From Algoriphagus pacificus (GTDB taxonomy: Bacteria > Bacteroidota > Bacteroidia > Cytophagales > Cyclobacteriaceae), in NCBI RefSeq assembly GCF_017254845.1, contig NZ_JAFKCU010000002.1:1229956-1293955 (forward strand): 64,000 nucleotides of DNA. Reading direction: 5' to 3'. The position numbers were made by a program, and so were the translations under genes. Positions 44,989-53,920 of this stretch are shown here, piece after piece. The notes under the pieces were generated by a model, which was given only the letters and a program-made list of their open reading frames with translations, was not told the DNA's origin and did no database searches. Numbering within the stretch: the stretch's first letter is position 1; each line of letters starts with the position of its first letter.

Positions 44989-47259
44989 TTACATTCTTAG
45001 ATTTTCCATTTCCATTAGCTTAGGCTGGAAAGGTTGCTCATATAAGCGCTTTCCCGTCGCTTTGTATAAGGAATTGCCCAAAGCAGCAAAAACAGGAGGG
45101 AAGAGAGGCTCACCAAGTCCAGTTGGTGCTTCATTACTTTCCACAAAATGGACCTCGATTTTCTTTGGAGCTTCCCTATGGCGTATCATTCGATAGGTAT
45201 CAAAATTTGTTTTTGTAGGAGCTCCATTTTCGAAGGCCATTTCTCCGTAGAATGCATTTCCTATTCCATCTACAATTGCTCCTTCACCCATATTCGCAGC
45301 AGCATCAGGATTGACTACAATTCCACAATCAACTGCGGCAAATACATTTTCTACCACAGGCTGTTTGTCTTTGATGCTGATATCTACGACTTCAGCCACA
45401 TAAGAATTATGGCAGAAATAAGCTGAAACACCTCTAGAAATTCCATTTGGCACGTTAGACCAGTTCGATTTATCTCTTACCAACTCCAAAACTCCCGCAT
45501 AACGTTTCGGATCATAATCATTGTTTTCTCCTACAGGATTGGTTTCAGCTCTTTTCAGCAATTCCAATCTGAATTCAATCGGATCTTTACCCATTTCTTC
45601 TGCCAATTCATCTAGGAAGCTTTGCTCTGCTCCGGCGATAAAATTGGATCGCGGTGCACGGAAAGCACCAATGGTAATATTGGATTCAATTTGCCAACCT
45701 TCGGCAAGGTAATTATCAATTGCTCCAGCGGGGAATCTATTCGCATGAATCGGAGACTCTGGAATACCTCCTGCTTTCACATGAAGTGCAAGCAGGTTGT
45801 TATTTTCATCTAAAGCAGCTCGGTAAGTTGCAGAGTAAGTTGGTCTATAAACTCCAGCAGTCATATCATCTTCACGGGTATAGACCATTTTTACAGGTGC
45901 TTGGATTTTCTGAGAAATCAAAGCTGCTTCCGTCATATGGTGACTATAGGCTCTTCTTCCGAAACCACCACCCATTCTGGCCAGATTGATTTGGACATTT
46001 TCTTGAGGCATTCCCAATCTTGCGGCAATAGTTTGTCGAATCAGTTCAGGTGCCTGGGTTGGACCATAAATCACTGCTTTATCTCCTTTTACGTCGGCAA
46101 AGCAGTTCATCGGTTCCATCGTATTATGCGCCAAGAAAGGAGCCGTATAGGTTCTTTCCATTACCTTGAAAGCCTTTTTGAAAGCTCCTTCAGGATCCCC
46201 GTCTTTTCTTAAAATATTACCCGGTTTTTGGATGTACTCTGCCATTTGATTTTTATGGGAACTGCTATTTTCCAATCCAGCTGGCACTTTGATATCTATG
46301 TTATTTCCTCCTCTTCCTGCCATTGGAAATGTAGTTTCAGGAGCTTTTTCCCATTCTGCTTTCAGGTTTTTCTTAGCCTGCAAAACTTCCCAAGTTGAAT
46401 TCCCAACTATTGCAATGATCTCAGGGAAGGTAGTGGTGTCAAAAAAGTTTCTGGCATAGTCGTCTTTGAAGATTTTCACTTCAAATGCGTCTAGAATTCC
46501 AGGCATGGATGTCACCGAGCTTTTATCAAATGATTTCAATTTCATACCAAATGCCGGAGGATGAACGATCGCTGCATACTTCATTCCTTCCACCTTATGG
46601 TCTATTCCAAACATAGGCTTTCCGGTAACGATCTTCGTACCGTCTACATTCTTTTTGGAATTACCGATAATTTTGAAATCTGAAATTTCTTTGAGTTTAA
46701 CGGTCTCAGGATCTGGAGCTTCTAAGGTTCCGGCTAAAGAAGCTAATTCCCCATATCCAGCTCTTTTTCCTGAGGCTATGTGTTCTACATATCCAGCCTT
46801 TGTTGTGATTTCAGTTGCTGGAACATTCCAGGTTTGGGCTGCAGAATTCACGATCAGTTGTCTGGCAGTTGCCCCAGCAGTTCGCAATGGAGTCCAAGCA
46901 GATCTAACTCCTTGGCTTCCTCCAGTGAATTGACGGTCAAATCGCTCAGGATAAAAATCAGCCTGTTCGACGAACACATTTTTCCAATCCACATCTAGCT
47001 CTTCTGCCAGAATCATGGGAAGGGAAGTTTTGACATTGGAACCGAATTCCGGATTCGGATTGAAAAGTGTCACAGCACCATTTTCACCAATTTTGATATA
47101 ACTGTTTAGCTCAAACCATTCCTTAGGCATGGTCAAGACTTCCTCTGGCGTCGGTTTACAACCTGCTAGCCAACTAAAACTCAACATCATTCCACCACCC
47201 GCAAGTGTAGAGACTTTCAGAAAGGATCTTCTATCTAATTTTTTCTTTAATATGGTCAT
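44989..47259 (-). CDS. Molybdenum hydroxylase large subunit, IorB-like
   Basis: The 756-residue protein begins with a twin-arginine signal (Asp-Arg-Arg-Ser-Phe-Leu-Lys, residues 9-15, then a hydrophobic Gly-rich segment), so it is exported folded. It has xanthine-dehydrogenase-type molybdopterin motifs, notably Gly-Gly-Gly-Phe-Gly-Arg-Arg and the C-terminal Gly-Leu-Gly-Glu-Pro with the base Glu. The domain order resembles the isoquinoline 1-oxidoreductase beta subunit rather than cytosolic xanthine dehydrogenase. The partner (2Fe-2S) subunit gene starts upstream in the same operon, 11 bases away. The substrate, probably an N-heterocycle or aldehyde, is not known. Confidence 0.85.
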   Translation of the reverse strand: MTILKKKLDRRSFLKVSTLAGGGMMLSFSWLAGCKPTPEEVLTMPKEWFELNSYIKIGENGAVTLFNPNPEFGSNVKTSLPMILAEELDVDWKNVFVEQADFYPERFDRQFTGGSQGVRSAWTPLRTAGATARQLIVNSAAQTWNVPATEITTKAGYVEHIASGKRAGYGELASLAGTLEAPDPETVKLKEISDFKIIGNSKKNVDGTKIVTGKPMFGIDHKVEGMKYAAIVHPPAFGMKLKSFDKSSVTSMPGILDAFEVKIFKDDYARNFFDTTTFPEIIAIVGNSTWEVLQAKKNLKAEWEKAPETTFPMAGRGGNNIDIKVPAGLENSSSHKNQMAEYIQKPGNILRKDGDPEGAFKKAFKVMERTYTAPFLAHNTMEPMNCFADVKGDKAVIYGPTQAPELIRQTIAARLGMPQENVQINLARMGGGFGRRAYSHHMTEAALISQKIQAPVKMVYTREDDMTAGVYRPTYSATYRAALDENNNLLALHVKAGGIPESPIHANRFPAGAIDNYLAEGWQIESNITIGAFRAPRSNFIAGAEQSFLDELAEEMGKDPIEFRLELLKRAETNPVGENNDYDPKRYAGVLELVRDKSNWSNVPNGISRGVSAYFCHNSYVAEVVDISIKDKQPVVENVFAAVDCGIVVNPDAAANMGEGAIVDGIGNAFYGEMAFENGAPTKTNFDTYRMIRHREAPKKIEVHFVESNEAPTGLGEPLFPPVFAALGNSLYKATGKRLYEQPFQPKLMEMENLRM

Positions 47260-47270
47260 GATCTGCTGGT

Positions 47271-47729
47271 TTAGACGTTTTGAGAAGCTGTTTTGATGGC
47301 TGCTTTGATACGGGTGTATGTGCCGCAGCGACAGATATTACCATTCATCGCATTATCAATATCCTCATCACTTGGACTTGGATTATCTTTTAGCAAGGCC
47401 ACTGCAGACATGATCTGTCCAGCTTGGCAATAGCCGCATTGGGGAACATCATGTTCCAGCCAAGCTTTTTGAACAGGGTGATCGCCTTTTTCAGAAATAC
47501 CTTCGATAGTTGTGATTTCAGCGCCTTCAGCAGCGGAAACAGGTAGTTGGCATGAGCGGGTTGCCGTGCCGTCCAAATGAATAGTACAAGCACCACATTG
47601 CGCAATCCCACAACCGAATTTCGTTCCTACTAAATCCAAATGATCCCGGAGAACCCAAAGCATGGGAGTATTCGGATCTACGTCAACTTGTTTGTTTTGT
47701 CCGTTAATCGAGAGGTTAAATATGGCCAT
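47271..47729 (-). CDS. (2Fe-2S)-binding subunit of molybdenum hydroxylase, IorA-like
   Basis: The 152-residue protein carries two [2Fe-2S] clusters: Cys-Gly-Ile-Ala-Gln-Cys-Gly-Ala-Cys (plant-ferredoxin type, about 40-48) and Cys-Gly-Tyr-Cys-Gln-Ala-Gly with Cys-Arg-Cys-Gly-Thr (helical type). It passes electrons from the molybdopterin subunit to an acceptor. No FAD subunit gene is adjacent, typical of Ior-type two-subunit enzymes that use cytochromes. It lacks its own signal and probably is exported with the Tat-tagged partner. Confidence 0.88.
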   Translation of the reverse strand: MAIFNLSINGQNKQVDVDPNTPMLWVLRDHLDLVGTKFGCGIAQCGACTIHLDGTATRSCQLPVSAAEGAEITTIEGISEKGDHPVQKAWLEHDVPQCGYCQAGQIMSAVALLKDNPSPSDEDIDNAMNGNICRCGTYTRIKAAIKTASQNV

Positions 47730-48051
47730 ATTGCTTTTGGTTTAGAATTAAAGGTAGCCTTTTTTCAATTTTTATCTTAACGAAAATCAAACGAAAACTA
47801 CTAGATATCAATTAAATAAGCGTTTTCAGCGCTGTTTGTTTGCTCGGTTCAAATAGGAATCCAAGGCTGAATGGTTGATAAAAAAACTTTTTCCAACTGC
47901 AACTCATGGAGCATTAGCCTAGGTCGTAAGGAGATCAATAAATTTTGAAAGAAAATGAGAGCAGGGATTTCTTTTGAAAAAATGGTTAACTGGATTTTGA
48001 TTTGATTGGGCTTAAATTTTAGCTAGCCCATTCCAGTTAAGGGTTGATAAT
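47730..48051. other. Intergenic region with hairpin
   Basis: No gene is visible. At 47986-48040 there is a two-stage inverted repeat: TTAACTGGA pairs with TCCAGTTAA and the inner TGGGCT pairs with AGCCCA. On the minus strand it is followed by ATTTTTTC, so it could end the M23-like gene. The rest looks like upstream sequence of the IorA-like gene. Confidence 0.5.
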
Positions 48052-48933
48052 TTAATTTTTCTGGAACTTCTTCAACTCTTTTTTATCCATTTCTTGGGTT
48101 ATCAAATCCATTGGGTGTGAAATAACGGTGTTTTCTAGTTCTTCAGAACTGATAATTGAACCGTCTTCCGTAAAGATGTTTACAGGAAAATTCACCCATG
48201 TCATTCCCTTTTCCCCAAATTCCCATCTACTCTGAACCATCTTCACATGTTGTTTAGATTGGTTGGCATCTAGTTCAGAAGTGGCAATCACTTGGCCGGG
48301 ATAGACTAGCTCACCCACAGAGACAGTTTCTGAATTTTTCTTTAAACCACTCAATCTACTGAAAGTACCATCTTCATGATAAATCTCAATATAGTTCTCA
48401 GAATCAAAATTTGAGGGTCCGGATGTATTTGCCTCTAAATCCATTTTCATTTCAGAAACAATCCCTTTTCTTGGAGAAACTATTGAAGTCTCCTCTTCAA
48501 AATAGAAGCCAACTCCTGTGTAAGAATCCTTTTTGGAAGGATCAGAATATTGAACTGATAAAGGACTTATTTTGACCGTTTGATCTGCTTCTCCAGGGAT
48601 CAAATAGGGCAAGTTGGAGGGAATCGTCTCCTGAAAATTCCCCTTAAATAATTTCGTGTTGTATTGAAATCCTGTTTTTTCGTTGCTATAAATGGATTGA
48701 AGCTTGACTAAATCAGTTTTTCCGGGATCTGCAGTAGCTAAAATAATATTGCCTTTCAGAGACTCTAGATTTTCCAGTTTCAGAAATTCTATTTGAATAG
48801 TGTAGGGGATTTTTTCTTTGTTGAAAGCAATCAGAGTCAGGTTTCTTTCTTGATCTTGTTCAGCCACTATTTCAACCTGGGCAGATAATTGAATGCTTGA
48901 AAGTAAAATGACAGCTAGGATAAAATATTTCAT
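48052..48933 (-). CDS. Degenerate M23 (LytM-like) peptidase-domain protein
   Basis: The start at 48933 gives 293 residues with a signal peptide (cleavage after Gln-Leu-Ser-Ala, near residue 18); the earlier ATG adds 13 residues. Residues 140-245 resemble the LytM fold: Gly-Val-Gly-Phe-Tyr-Phe, Ser-Pro-Arg-Lys-Gly-Ile-Val-Ser, Tyr-Ile-Glu-Ile-Tyr-His-Glu-Asp-Gly-Thr-Phe and Val-Tyr-Pro-Gly-Gln-Val. The catalytic HxxxD and HxH ligands of active M23 enzymes are missing (Leu-Ser-Gly-Leu stands in place of the usual His pair). It is probably a non-catalytic regulator or binding protein at the envelope. Confidence 0.6.
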   Translation of the reverse strand: MKYFILAVILLSSIQLSAQVEIVAEQDQERNLTLIAFNKEKIPYTIQIEFLKLENLESLKGNIILATADPGKTDLVKLQSIYSNEKTGFQYNTKLFKGNFQETIPSNLPYLIPGEADQTVKISPLSVQYSDPSKKDSYTGVGFYFEEETSIVSPRKGIVSEMKMDLEANTSGPSNFDSENYIEIYHEDGTFSRLSGLKKNSETVSVGELVYPGQVIATSELDANQSKQHVKMVQSRWEFGEKGMTWVNFPVNIFTEDGSIISSEELENTVISHPMDLITQEMDKKELKKFQKN

Positions 48934-49039
48934 TCTAATTTTTGGATCGGGATTCATAAAATCTGCCTCCAAAATAATGATTCTTTAGTTTATCCCCTTA
49001 TATAAAAATGATTCATTCATAATTGAAATGAATAATCCT

Positions 49040-49195
49040 TCAAATCTTCTGAGGATTATCAAAAAGCTTAAATAGTACTGAAATACTTGCTAGGACGAAT
49101 ACGATCTGGAAAATTTCCGTCATGCTTCCTATCACAAATCCAACTCCACAACCCAGGCATAGAAGAATTCCAATCAGAAAGAGTAGTGACTTCAT
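49040..49195 (-). CDS. Small hypothetical membrane protein
   Basis: A 51-codon ORF from the ATG at 49195 codes for two hydrophobic segments (about 2-22 and 26-43) with a Gly/Cys-rich middle and a Phe-Asp-Asn-Pro-Gln tail. No homology is recognised. It is a plausible small inner-membrane protein. Confidence 0.4.
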   Translation of the reverse strand: MKSLLFLIGILLCLGCGVGFVIGSMTEIFQIVFVLASISVLFKLFDNPQKI

Positions 49196-49545
49196 TTGGT
49201 TGAGTGTTAATGCTTTCAGCATGAAACCAATCCAAATGCCAGCTTTTTTTAACTTTTTATAAGGTCAAATAGCCTTTTGAAAGGTTAGTTAACCTGTTTT
49301 ACGTTTTCGAGTTAAAAACCGGGAATTTTCCTTGAGAAATACATTCCTCAGTTTGGGAAGGAAATTGTCCTGTCAATTGAAAGTCTCCGAATTAATTCAT
49401 CTTTTTTCAATGGTCTATAGATCCTTTAAGACAATCGAATAAAAGAGCCCATTCGGTTTTCTTGTTCATCCAAATGGATTTATCAGGAAGAAAAATAACT
49501 TTGCCAAGCTTTTAGTATCATTCCAAACCAAATTTCGATTACCCA
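49196..49545. other. Intergenic region with promoter-like motif
   Basis: No gene is visible. TAACTTTG at 49496-49503, 43 bases before the ElaA ATG, matches the -7 consensus TAnnTTTG. The nearest TTG upstream (49472-49474) is 21 bases away, slightly too far. The rest is AT-rich with no long repeat. Confidence 0.4.
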
Positions 49546-49995
49546 ATGCAATTCACAACAAGCATCAAATCTTTTTCAGAACTGAGCAACGAGGAACTTT
49601 ATGCGATCATTCGACTCAGAAATGAGGTCTTTGTTGTGGAGCAAAATTGTGTTTTTCAAGATGCGGACAATAAGGATCAAAAAGCTTTTCACGTGCAGGT
49701 GAAAAAAGGAGATGAACTGGCTGCTTATACTCGAATTTTACCCGCAGGAATTTCTTATGAAGAAGTTTCAATTGGGAGAGTCGTCAGTGATATGAAGTTC
49801 CGCGGAACGGGAGCAGGAAGGAAAGTGATGCAGGAATCCTTGAATTTTATCAAACAGACGTATGGAAATTGTGTAGTCAGAATTAGTGCACAAACCTATT
49901 TATTGAAATTTTATAAATCATTTGATTTTCAAGAAGTTGGAGAGGTTTACTTAGAGGATGACATTGAGCATATTGAAATGGTAGCTCAGCTGTAA
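49546..49995 (+). CDS. GNAT acetyltransferase, ElaA type
   Basis: The 149-residue protein has the GNAT fold with ElaA-like segments: Arg-Asn-Glu-Val-Phe-Val-Val-Glu-Gln (about 27-35), then the acetyl-CoA loop Gly-Thr-Gly-Ala-Gly-Arg (about 87-92). It is cytosolic and its acceptor is unknown. It is monocistronic. Confidence 0.82.
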   Translation: MQFTTSIKSFSELSNEELYAIIRLRNEVFVVEQNCVFQDADNKDQKAFHVQVKKGDELAAYTRILPAGISYEEVSIGRVVSDMKFRGTGAGRKVMQESLNFIKQTYGNCVVRISAQTYLLKFYKSFDFQEVGEVYLEDDIEHIEMVAQL

Positions 49996-50189
49996 TTAGA
50001 CTTTGTACTGTCTTTATTTTCACTTTTTAAGAAGCAATAAAAAAATCCGGGAAAGTATTATCTTGACGGTACTTACTTTGGTTTCTTCGCTTGTCAAAAC
50101 TTGTTTTGAGAATACTTGTAGCAATTTCACTGGCAGCAGCTAAGTAATAGTACCCTCATTAAATTGCATGCTTTTTTAGTGCTGTCAAG

Positions 50190-51374
50190 ATGAAAAAAAG
50201 ACTCTTACTAATTGTCATTTATTTGGCATTTATCAGCCTTGGTTTGCCGGATTCTTTGTTGGGTGCTGGTTGGCCGTCCATGTATAAAAGCTTGGGGACT
50301 CCCATTCATTTTGCAGGAATCATCTCCATGATCGTAGCTGGTGGAACAGTTATTTCCAGCCTATTCAGTGCAAGATTTATCAATCGCTTTGGTGTTGCTA
50401 AAATCACCGCATTCAGTGTCTTCCTGACCGCTATTTCTTTGTTTGGTTTTGCCTATTCTGATCAATTTATTTTCCTCTGCCTTCTGGCTGTTCCTCTCGG
50501 TTTGGGAGCAGGATGTGTGGATGTTGCCTTGAATAATTATGTGGCCCTGCATTATCAGGCAAAGCATATGAATTGGCTGCATTGCTTTTGGGGAGTGGGG
50601 GCTGCGATTGGCCCAATGCTAATGGCTGGATATCTGGCTCAGGGGAAATCCTGGGAAAGCGGATATCATACGGTGGCTTTGATCCAATTTGGATTGGTTT
50701 TGATTTTAGTTTTATCATTCCCGCTATGGATCAAGAAAGAGGAGAATGCCAATGAAGCGAATGAGACTTCCAGCAGCAAATCCTTTAAAAGGATTTTGGC
50801 TATTCCAGGGCTTAAATCTGCCTTATTGCTGTTCTTTTGTTATTGTACCATCGAAGCAACTTTTGGACTTTGGGCAGCCAGCTATTTGGTTTTTGTCCGA
50901 GAATTTAAAGTTGAAGACGCCGCCCAATTGGTTTCCTTGTATTATGGTGGGATAACTATTGGTCGATTTTTATCTGGATTTATTTCCTTGAAATTGAGTA
51001 ATCAAAATCTAGTCAAAGCAGGGCAGGGTCTGATTTTACTGGGTTTGGTTTTACTTTTCTTGCCAACAGAATTTACAATAATCCCAGGGATCTTATTGGT
51101 TGGATTGGGCTGCGCACCTATTTTCCCAAGTTTATTACATGAGACTCCGAGAAACTTTGGTGAAAAGGATTCAGAATCCATCATGGGAATGCAAATGGCA
51201 AGTGCCTATGTGGGAATTACGATTATGCCTCTGATTTTTGGAAAGTTGGCTGGACAGATTGGATTTGAGTCCTTCATTGGCTTCCTCGGATTGATTCTTT
51301 TGCTGAAAGTCTTCCTTACTTATGATATGAATGTTCGCGTTTCAAAGCGAAAAAAATCTATTGAAGGAAAATAA
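50190..51374 (+). CDS. Major facilitator superfamily transporter
   Basis: The 394-residue protein has about 12 hydrophobic segments and an MFS-type Gly-Ala-Gly-Cys-Val-Asp-Val region in the fourth segment. The N-terminal half has Leu-Gly-Leu-Pro-Asp-Ser and Ser-Ala-Arg-Phe-Ile-Asn-Arg-Phe-Gly. It is an inner-membrane carrier of unknown substrate, somewhat similar to sugar/drug MFS proteins. The VanZ-like gene follows 26 bases later and may be co-transcribed. Confidence 0.82.
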   Translation: MKKRLLLIVIYLAFISLGLPDSLLGAGWPSMYKSLGTPIHFAGIISMIVAGGTVISSLFSARFINRFGVAKITAFSVFLTAISLFGFAYSDQFIFLCLLAVPLGLGAGCVDVALNNYVALHYQAKHMNWLHCFWGVGAAIGPMLMAGYLAQGKSWESGYHTVALIQFGLVLILVLSFPLWIKKEENANEANETSSSKSFKRILAIPGLKSALLLFFCYCTIEATFGLWAASYLVFVREFKVEDAAQLVSLYYGGITIGRFLSGFISLKLSNQNLVKAGQGLILLGLVLLFLPTEFTIIPGILLVGLGCAPIFPSLLHETPRNFGEKDSESIMGMQMASAYVGITIMPLIFGKLAGQIGFESFIGFLGLILLLKVFLTYDMNVRVSKRKKSIEGK

Positions 51375-51400
51375 TTGAAAGGAAAACAAGTCTAAGATTC

Positions 51401-51937
51401 ATGCATAAAACTCAAAAAAGCATTCAGGCAGATCTGATCACAAAAATTCTATTGATTAGCTATTTACTGATTTTGATCTGGATTTTACTTTTTAAATTCG
51501 GAGTTCAGTTTTCTTACATGAGTGAAAGAAACATCAATCTTTCTCCTTTCCGCGAGTTTTATACCAGTGCCGAAAATGTAGACCCTCCCCAGATCATTCT
51601 AAATATCCTGATCTTTGTCCCGCTCGGCTTATATACTGGGATACTATTTTCAAAGCTTCATTTTTTCACAAAAACAGCCTTGTTTTTTCTGGTGAGTTTC
51701 TTCATCGAGCTCTTTCAATACATTCTTAAAATTGGAGCCTTTGACATCACAGACATCATCAATAATACAGCAGGAGGAATCCTCGGATTACTGATTTTAA
51801 AATTTCTTATTCTACTTTTTGGTACACATCTCAAGGCCCAAAAAGTTGTCAACTGGCTGGGGATTTTAGGAACTGTATTGATGCTGCTTTTACTGATCCT
51901 ACTCAAGCTAAATATGCTTCCAATTCGGTATCAATAA
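51401..51937 (+). CDS. VanZ-like membrane protein
   Basis: The 178-residue protein has four to five hydrophobic segments. It includes Asn-Leu-Ser-Pro-Phe-Arg-Glu-Phe (about 46-53) and Phe-Asp-Ile-Thr-Asp-Ile-Ile-Asn-Asn-Thr-Ala-Gly-Gly, both typical of VanZ family. VanZ homologues are common inner-membrane proteins; teicoplanin resistance is known only for some. It converges with the UBP zinc-finger gene. Confidence 0.8.
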   Translation: MHKTQKSIQADLITKILLISYLLILIWILLFKFGVQFSYMSERNINLSPFREFYTSAENVDPPQIILNILIFVPLGLYTGILFSKLHFFTKTALFFLVSFFIELFQYILKIGAFDITDIINNTAGGILGLLILKFLILLFGTHLKAQKVVNWLGILGTVLMLLLLILLKLNMLPIRYQ

Positions 51938-51964
51938 ACCGATAGTCTCAGCAGTTATTGCTTT

Positions 51965-52234
51965 TTAACCCTTGGTCAATAAGGCTTCATGAATAAAACA
52001 ATAAGCCCAATCTTCTCCTAGTTCGGCCGATTTGATTACCGGATGGTTCATCTTTCTGGCATGGGCACTGGCATGTTGGTTTGGTGAGGAATCGCAACAA
52101 AGGGTTACTCCGCATTCCTGACAGGTACGCAGATGCACCCATCGATCTCCTGTTTTTACACATTCCTCACATTCATAGGCTTTTGGATCCTTATTCTCAT
52201 AATTATCCAGATGTTCACAGCTTCCAAATCGCAT
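51965..52234 (-). CDS. Free-standing UBP-type zinc-finger protein
   Basis: The 89-residue protein is essentially one ZnF-UBP domain. Ligand pattern: Cys6-x-His8, Cys22-x-x-Cys25, Cys38-x-x-Cys41, Cys46/47, His54, His58 and His64. Trp32 in Arg-Trp-Val-His-Leu and Trp76-Ala-Tyr78-Cys match the aromatic positions of eukaryotic ZnF-UBP domains (USP5, HDAC6) that hold the free C-terminal Gly-Gly of ubiquitin. The Gly-Arg-Tyr of those proteins is not present. It is the last gene of a three-gene operon with the REC-flavoprotein fusion and the cNMP-domain kinase. In bacteria the ligand is unknown and might be a peptide C-terminus. Confidence 0.82.
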   Translation of the reverse strand: MRFGSCEHLDNYENKDPKAYECEECVKTGDRWVHLRTCQECGVTLCCDSSPNQHASAHARKMNHPVIKSAELGEDWAYCFIHEALLTKG

Positions 52235-52255
52235 AATTCTAAGGTGTTTATTCGG

Positions 52256-53917
52256 TTAAAATGAGGCTAAATATTCATGTACAAATTTGATTGCCATAGA
52301 ACCTTCACCCACTGCTGAGGCAACTCTGTTCATAGCCCCGGCACGAACGTCTCCTGCTGCAAAAATCCCAGGGATACAGGTTTCCAAAAGCAAAGGATCC
52401 CGTTTTAGTTTCCAGCTTTTTTTGAAATTAGGATAGTTGGCTAGGGAAGGACCTGTCTCTACAAAGCCACTTTTATCCTTGATCATATCTATTTTCAGCC
52501 AGTCTGTAACAGGCTTGGCACCAATGAAAATAAACAGGGCTGCAGCGGCTCTTGTCTCTTCTTTGTTGATTTTTGAGTTAACGAGAATAATCTCGGAAAG
52601 CCTACCATTTCCTTTTACTTCAGTGATTTCGGCTTGGCCTAACACTTCAATGTTTTCAGTAGAAGCTATTTGATCAATCAGATACTGAGACATGCTGCTG
52701 CTCAGATCAGGTTTTCTGATGACGATAAATACTTTTCTTGCAAATTTGGAAAGGTACATAGCCGCCTGACCTGCAGAATTCCCACCTCCAACAATATAGA
52801 TATCTTCATTTTCACAGGCTGTAGCCTCTGTTGTTGCTGCTCCATAATAAATTCCGGCACCAGTAAAATCGTCAATTCCTTTTGCAGGATGCTTTCTGTA
52901 ATCCACACCAGTAGCGATAATGATGGTTTTGGAATTGATGACTTCTCCATTTTTCAGGCTGATAATCTTATAATTATCTTTTACTTCAATATTCACCACC
53001 TCTTGAGGAGAGAGGAATTCAATCCCAAAGCGAGTAGCTTGAGTAATAGCCCTTCTGGAAAGCTCAGCGCCGCTTAGACCATTCGGGAAACCTAAGTAAT
53101 TTTCAATTCTGGAACTGGTCCCAGCCTGACCTCCAGGGGCTCTTTTTTCAATCAATAAAGTATTCAATCCTTCAGAGCCTCCATACACACTTGCTGCCAA
53201 TCCAGCTGGACCTGCCCCGATTACCGCCACATCATACATGGCTTGTTTGGCTTTGATGGACATCCCAGATTTTTCGCCTACCTCAGAGGTACTTGGATTG
53301 GTTAGATAACTTCCATCATCAAAGAAAACTGCAGGAAGATCCTTCATATCAATGCCATGCAACTCAAGCAATTCTTTTCCCTTTTCGCTGGTCTCGATAT
53401 TCATCCAATTATAAGGAACCAAGTTGCCGGACAGAAAATCTTTGATTTGATGGGATTTGGGAGACCATTGATGTCCAACTATCCTCAATCCTGTTGCTTC
53501 CGGAATATAGCTTCCTTTCCAGTCCTCCAACTGATCATGAAGGATGGGGAAAAGCTTTTCCTCTGGAGGATTCCAAGGTTTCAGAAGATAGTAATCCAAT
53601 TGTACATCATTGATGGCTTTAATGGCAGCTTCGATATCAGAATAGGCAGTGAGTAAAATCCTTTTGGCCTCTGGATAAAATGCTTTGGCTTTTTCTAGAA
53701 AAGTAACGCCAAGCATTTCAGGCATGCGTTGATCTGAGAGGAAAAGGGCAACTGTTTCCCCTTTCTTTTTGAATTCAGGCAAAGCTTCTAAAGCTTCCAA
53801 AGCAGATTGGGTCGCGATAATTCGATAATCTTGCCTAAACTCCTCCCTTACATCCCTTTGAACTGACTTCAGAACTGCTGGATCATCATCCAACAGAAAT
53901 ATGATGGGTTTTTTCAT
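52256..53917 (-). CDS. Response regulator fused to glutaredoxin-like and thioredoxin-reductase-like domains
   Basis: The 553-residue protein has three parts. Residues 1-125 are a receiver (Asp10-Asp11, phosphoacceptor Asp62 in Ser-Asp-Gln-Arg-Met-Pro, Thr90, Lys113). Residues 143-215 look like a glutaredoxin-like domain, but the CxxC position reads Ser152-Pro-Lys-Ser155. Residues 227-553 are a thioredoxin-reductase-like flavoprotein with Gly234-Ala-Gly-Pro-Ala-Gly239 (FAD), Gly-Gly-Gly-Asn-Ser-Ala-Gly (NAD(P)H) and Ala-Ala-Gly-Asp-Val-Arg (FAD), but its redox CxxC is replaced by Ala360-Ala-Thr-Thr363. It therefore should not reduce disulfides; it may sense or oxidise NAD(P)H under control of phosphorylation by the upstream kinase, whose gene ends 3 bases before it. 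Confidence 0.85.
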   Translation of the reverse strand: MKKPIIFLLDDDPAVLKSVQRDVREEFRQDYRIIATQSALEALEALPEFKKKGETVALFLSDQRMPEMLGVTFLEKAKAFYPEAKRILLTAYSDIEAAIKAINDVQLDYYLLKPWNPPEEKLFPILHDQLEDWKGSYIPEATGLRIVGHQWSPKSHQIKDFLSGNLVPYNWMNIETSEKGKELLELHGIDMKDLPAVFFDDGSYLTNPSTSEVGEKSGMSIKAKQAMYDVAVIGAGPAGLAASVYGGSEGLNTLLIEKRAPGGQAGTSSRIENYLGFPNGLSGAELSRRAITQATRFGIEFLSPQEVVNIEVKDNYKIISLKNGEVINSKTIIIATGVDYRKHPAKGIDDFTGAGIYYGAATTEATACENEDIYIVGGGNSAGQAAMYLSKFARKVFIVIRKPDLSSSMSQYLIDQIASTENIEVLGQAEITEVKGNGRLSEIILVNSKINKEETRAAAALFIFIGAKPVTDWLKIDMIKDKSGFVETGPSLANYPNFKKSWKLKRDPLLLETCIPGIFAAGDVRAGAMNRVASAVGEGSMAIKFVHEYLASF

Positions 53918-53920
53918 GAA

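Noticed and set aside
45148-46998. Several plus-strand ORFs inside the molybdenum hydroxylase gene
   Set aside because: They overlap a long minus-strand gene with strong family motifs and have no ribosome-binding site or recognisable domain.
52670-53077. Plus-strand ORF rich in Cys and Ser inside the REC-flavoprotein gene
   Set aside because: Shadow of the minus-strand gene, with no plausible fold.
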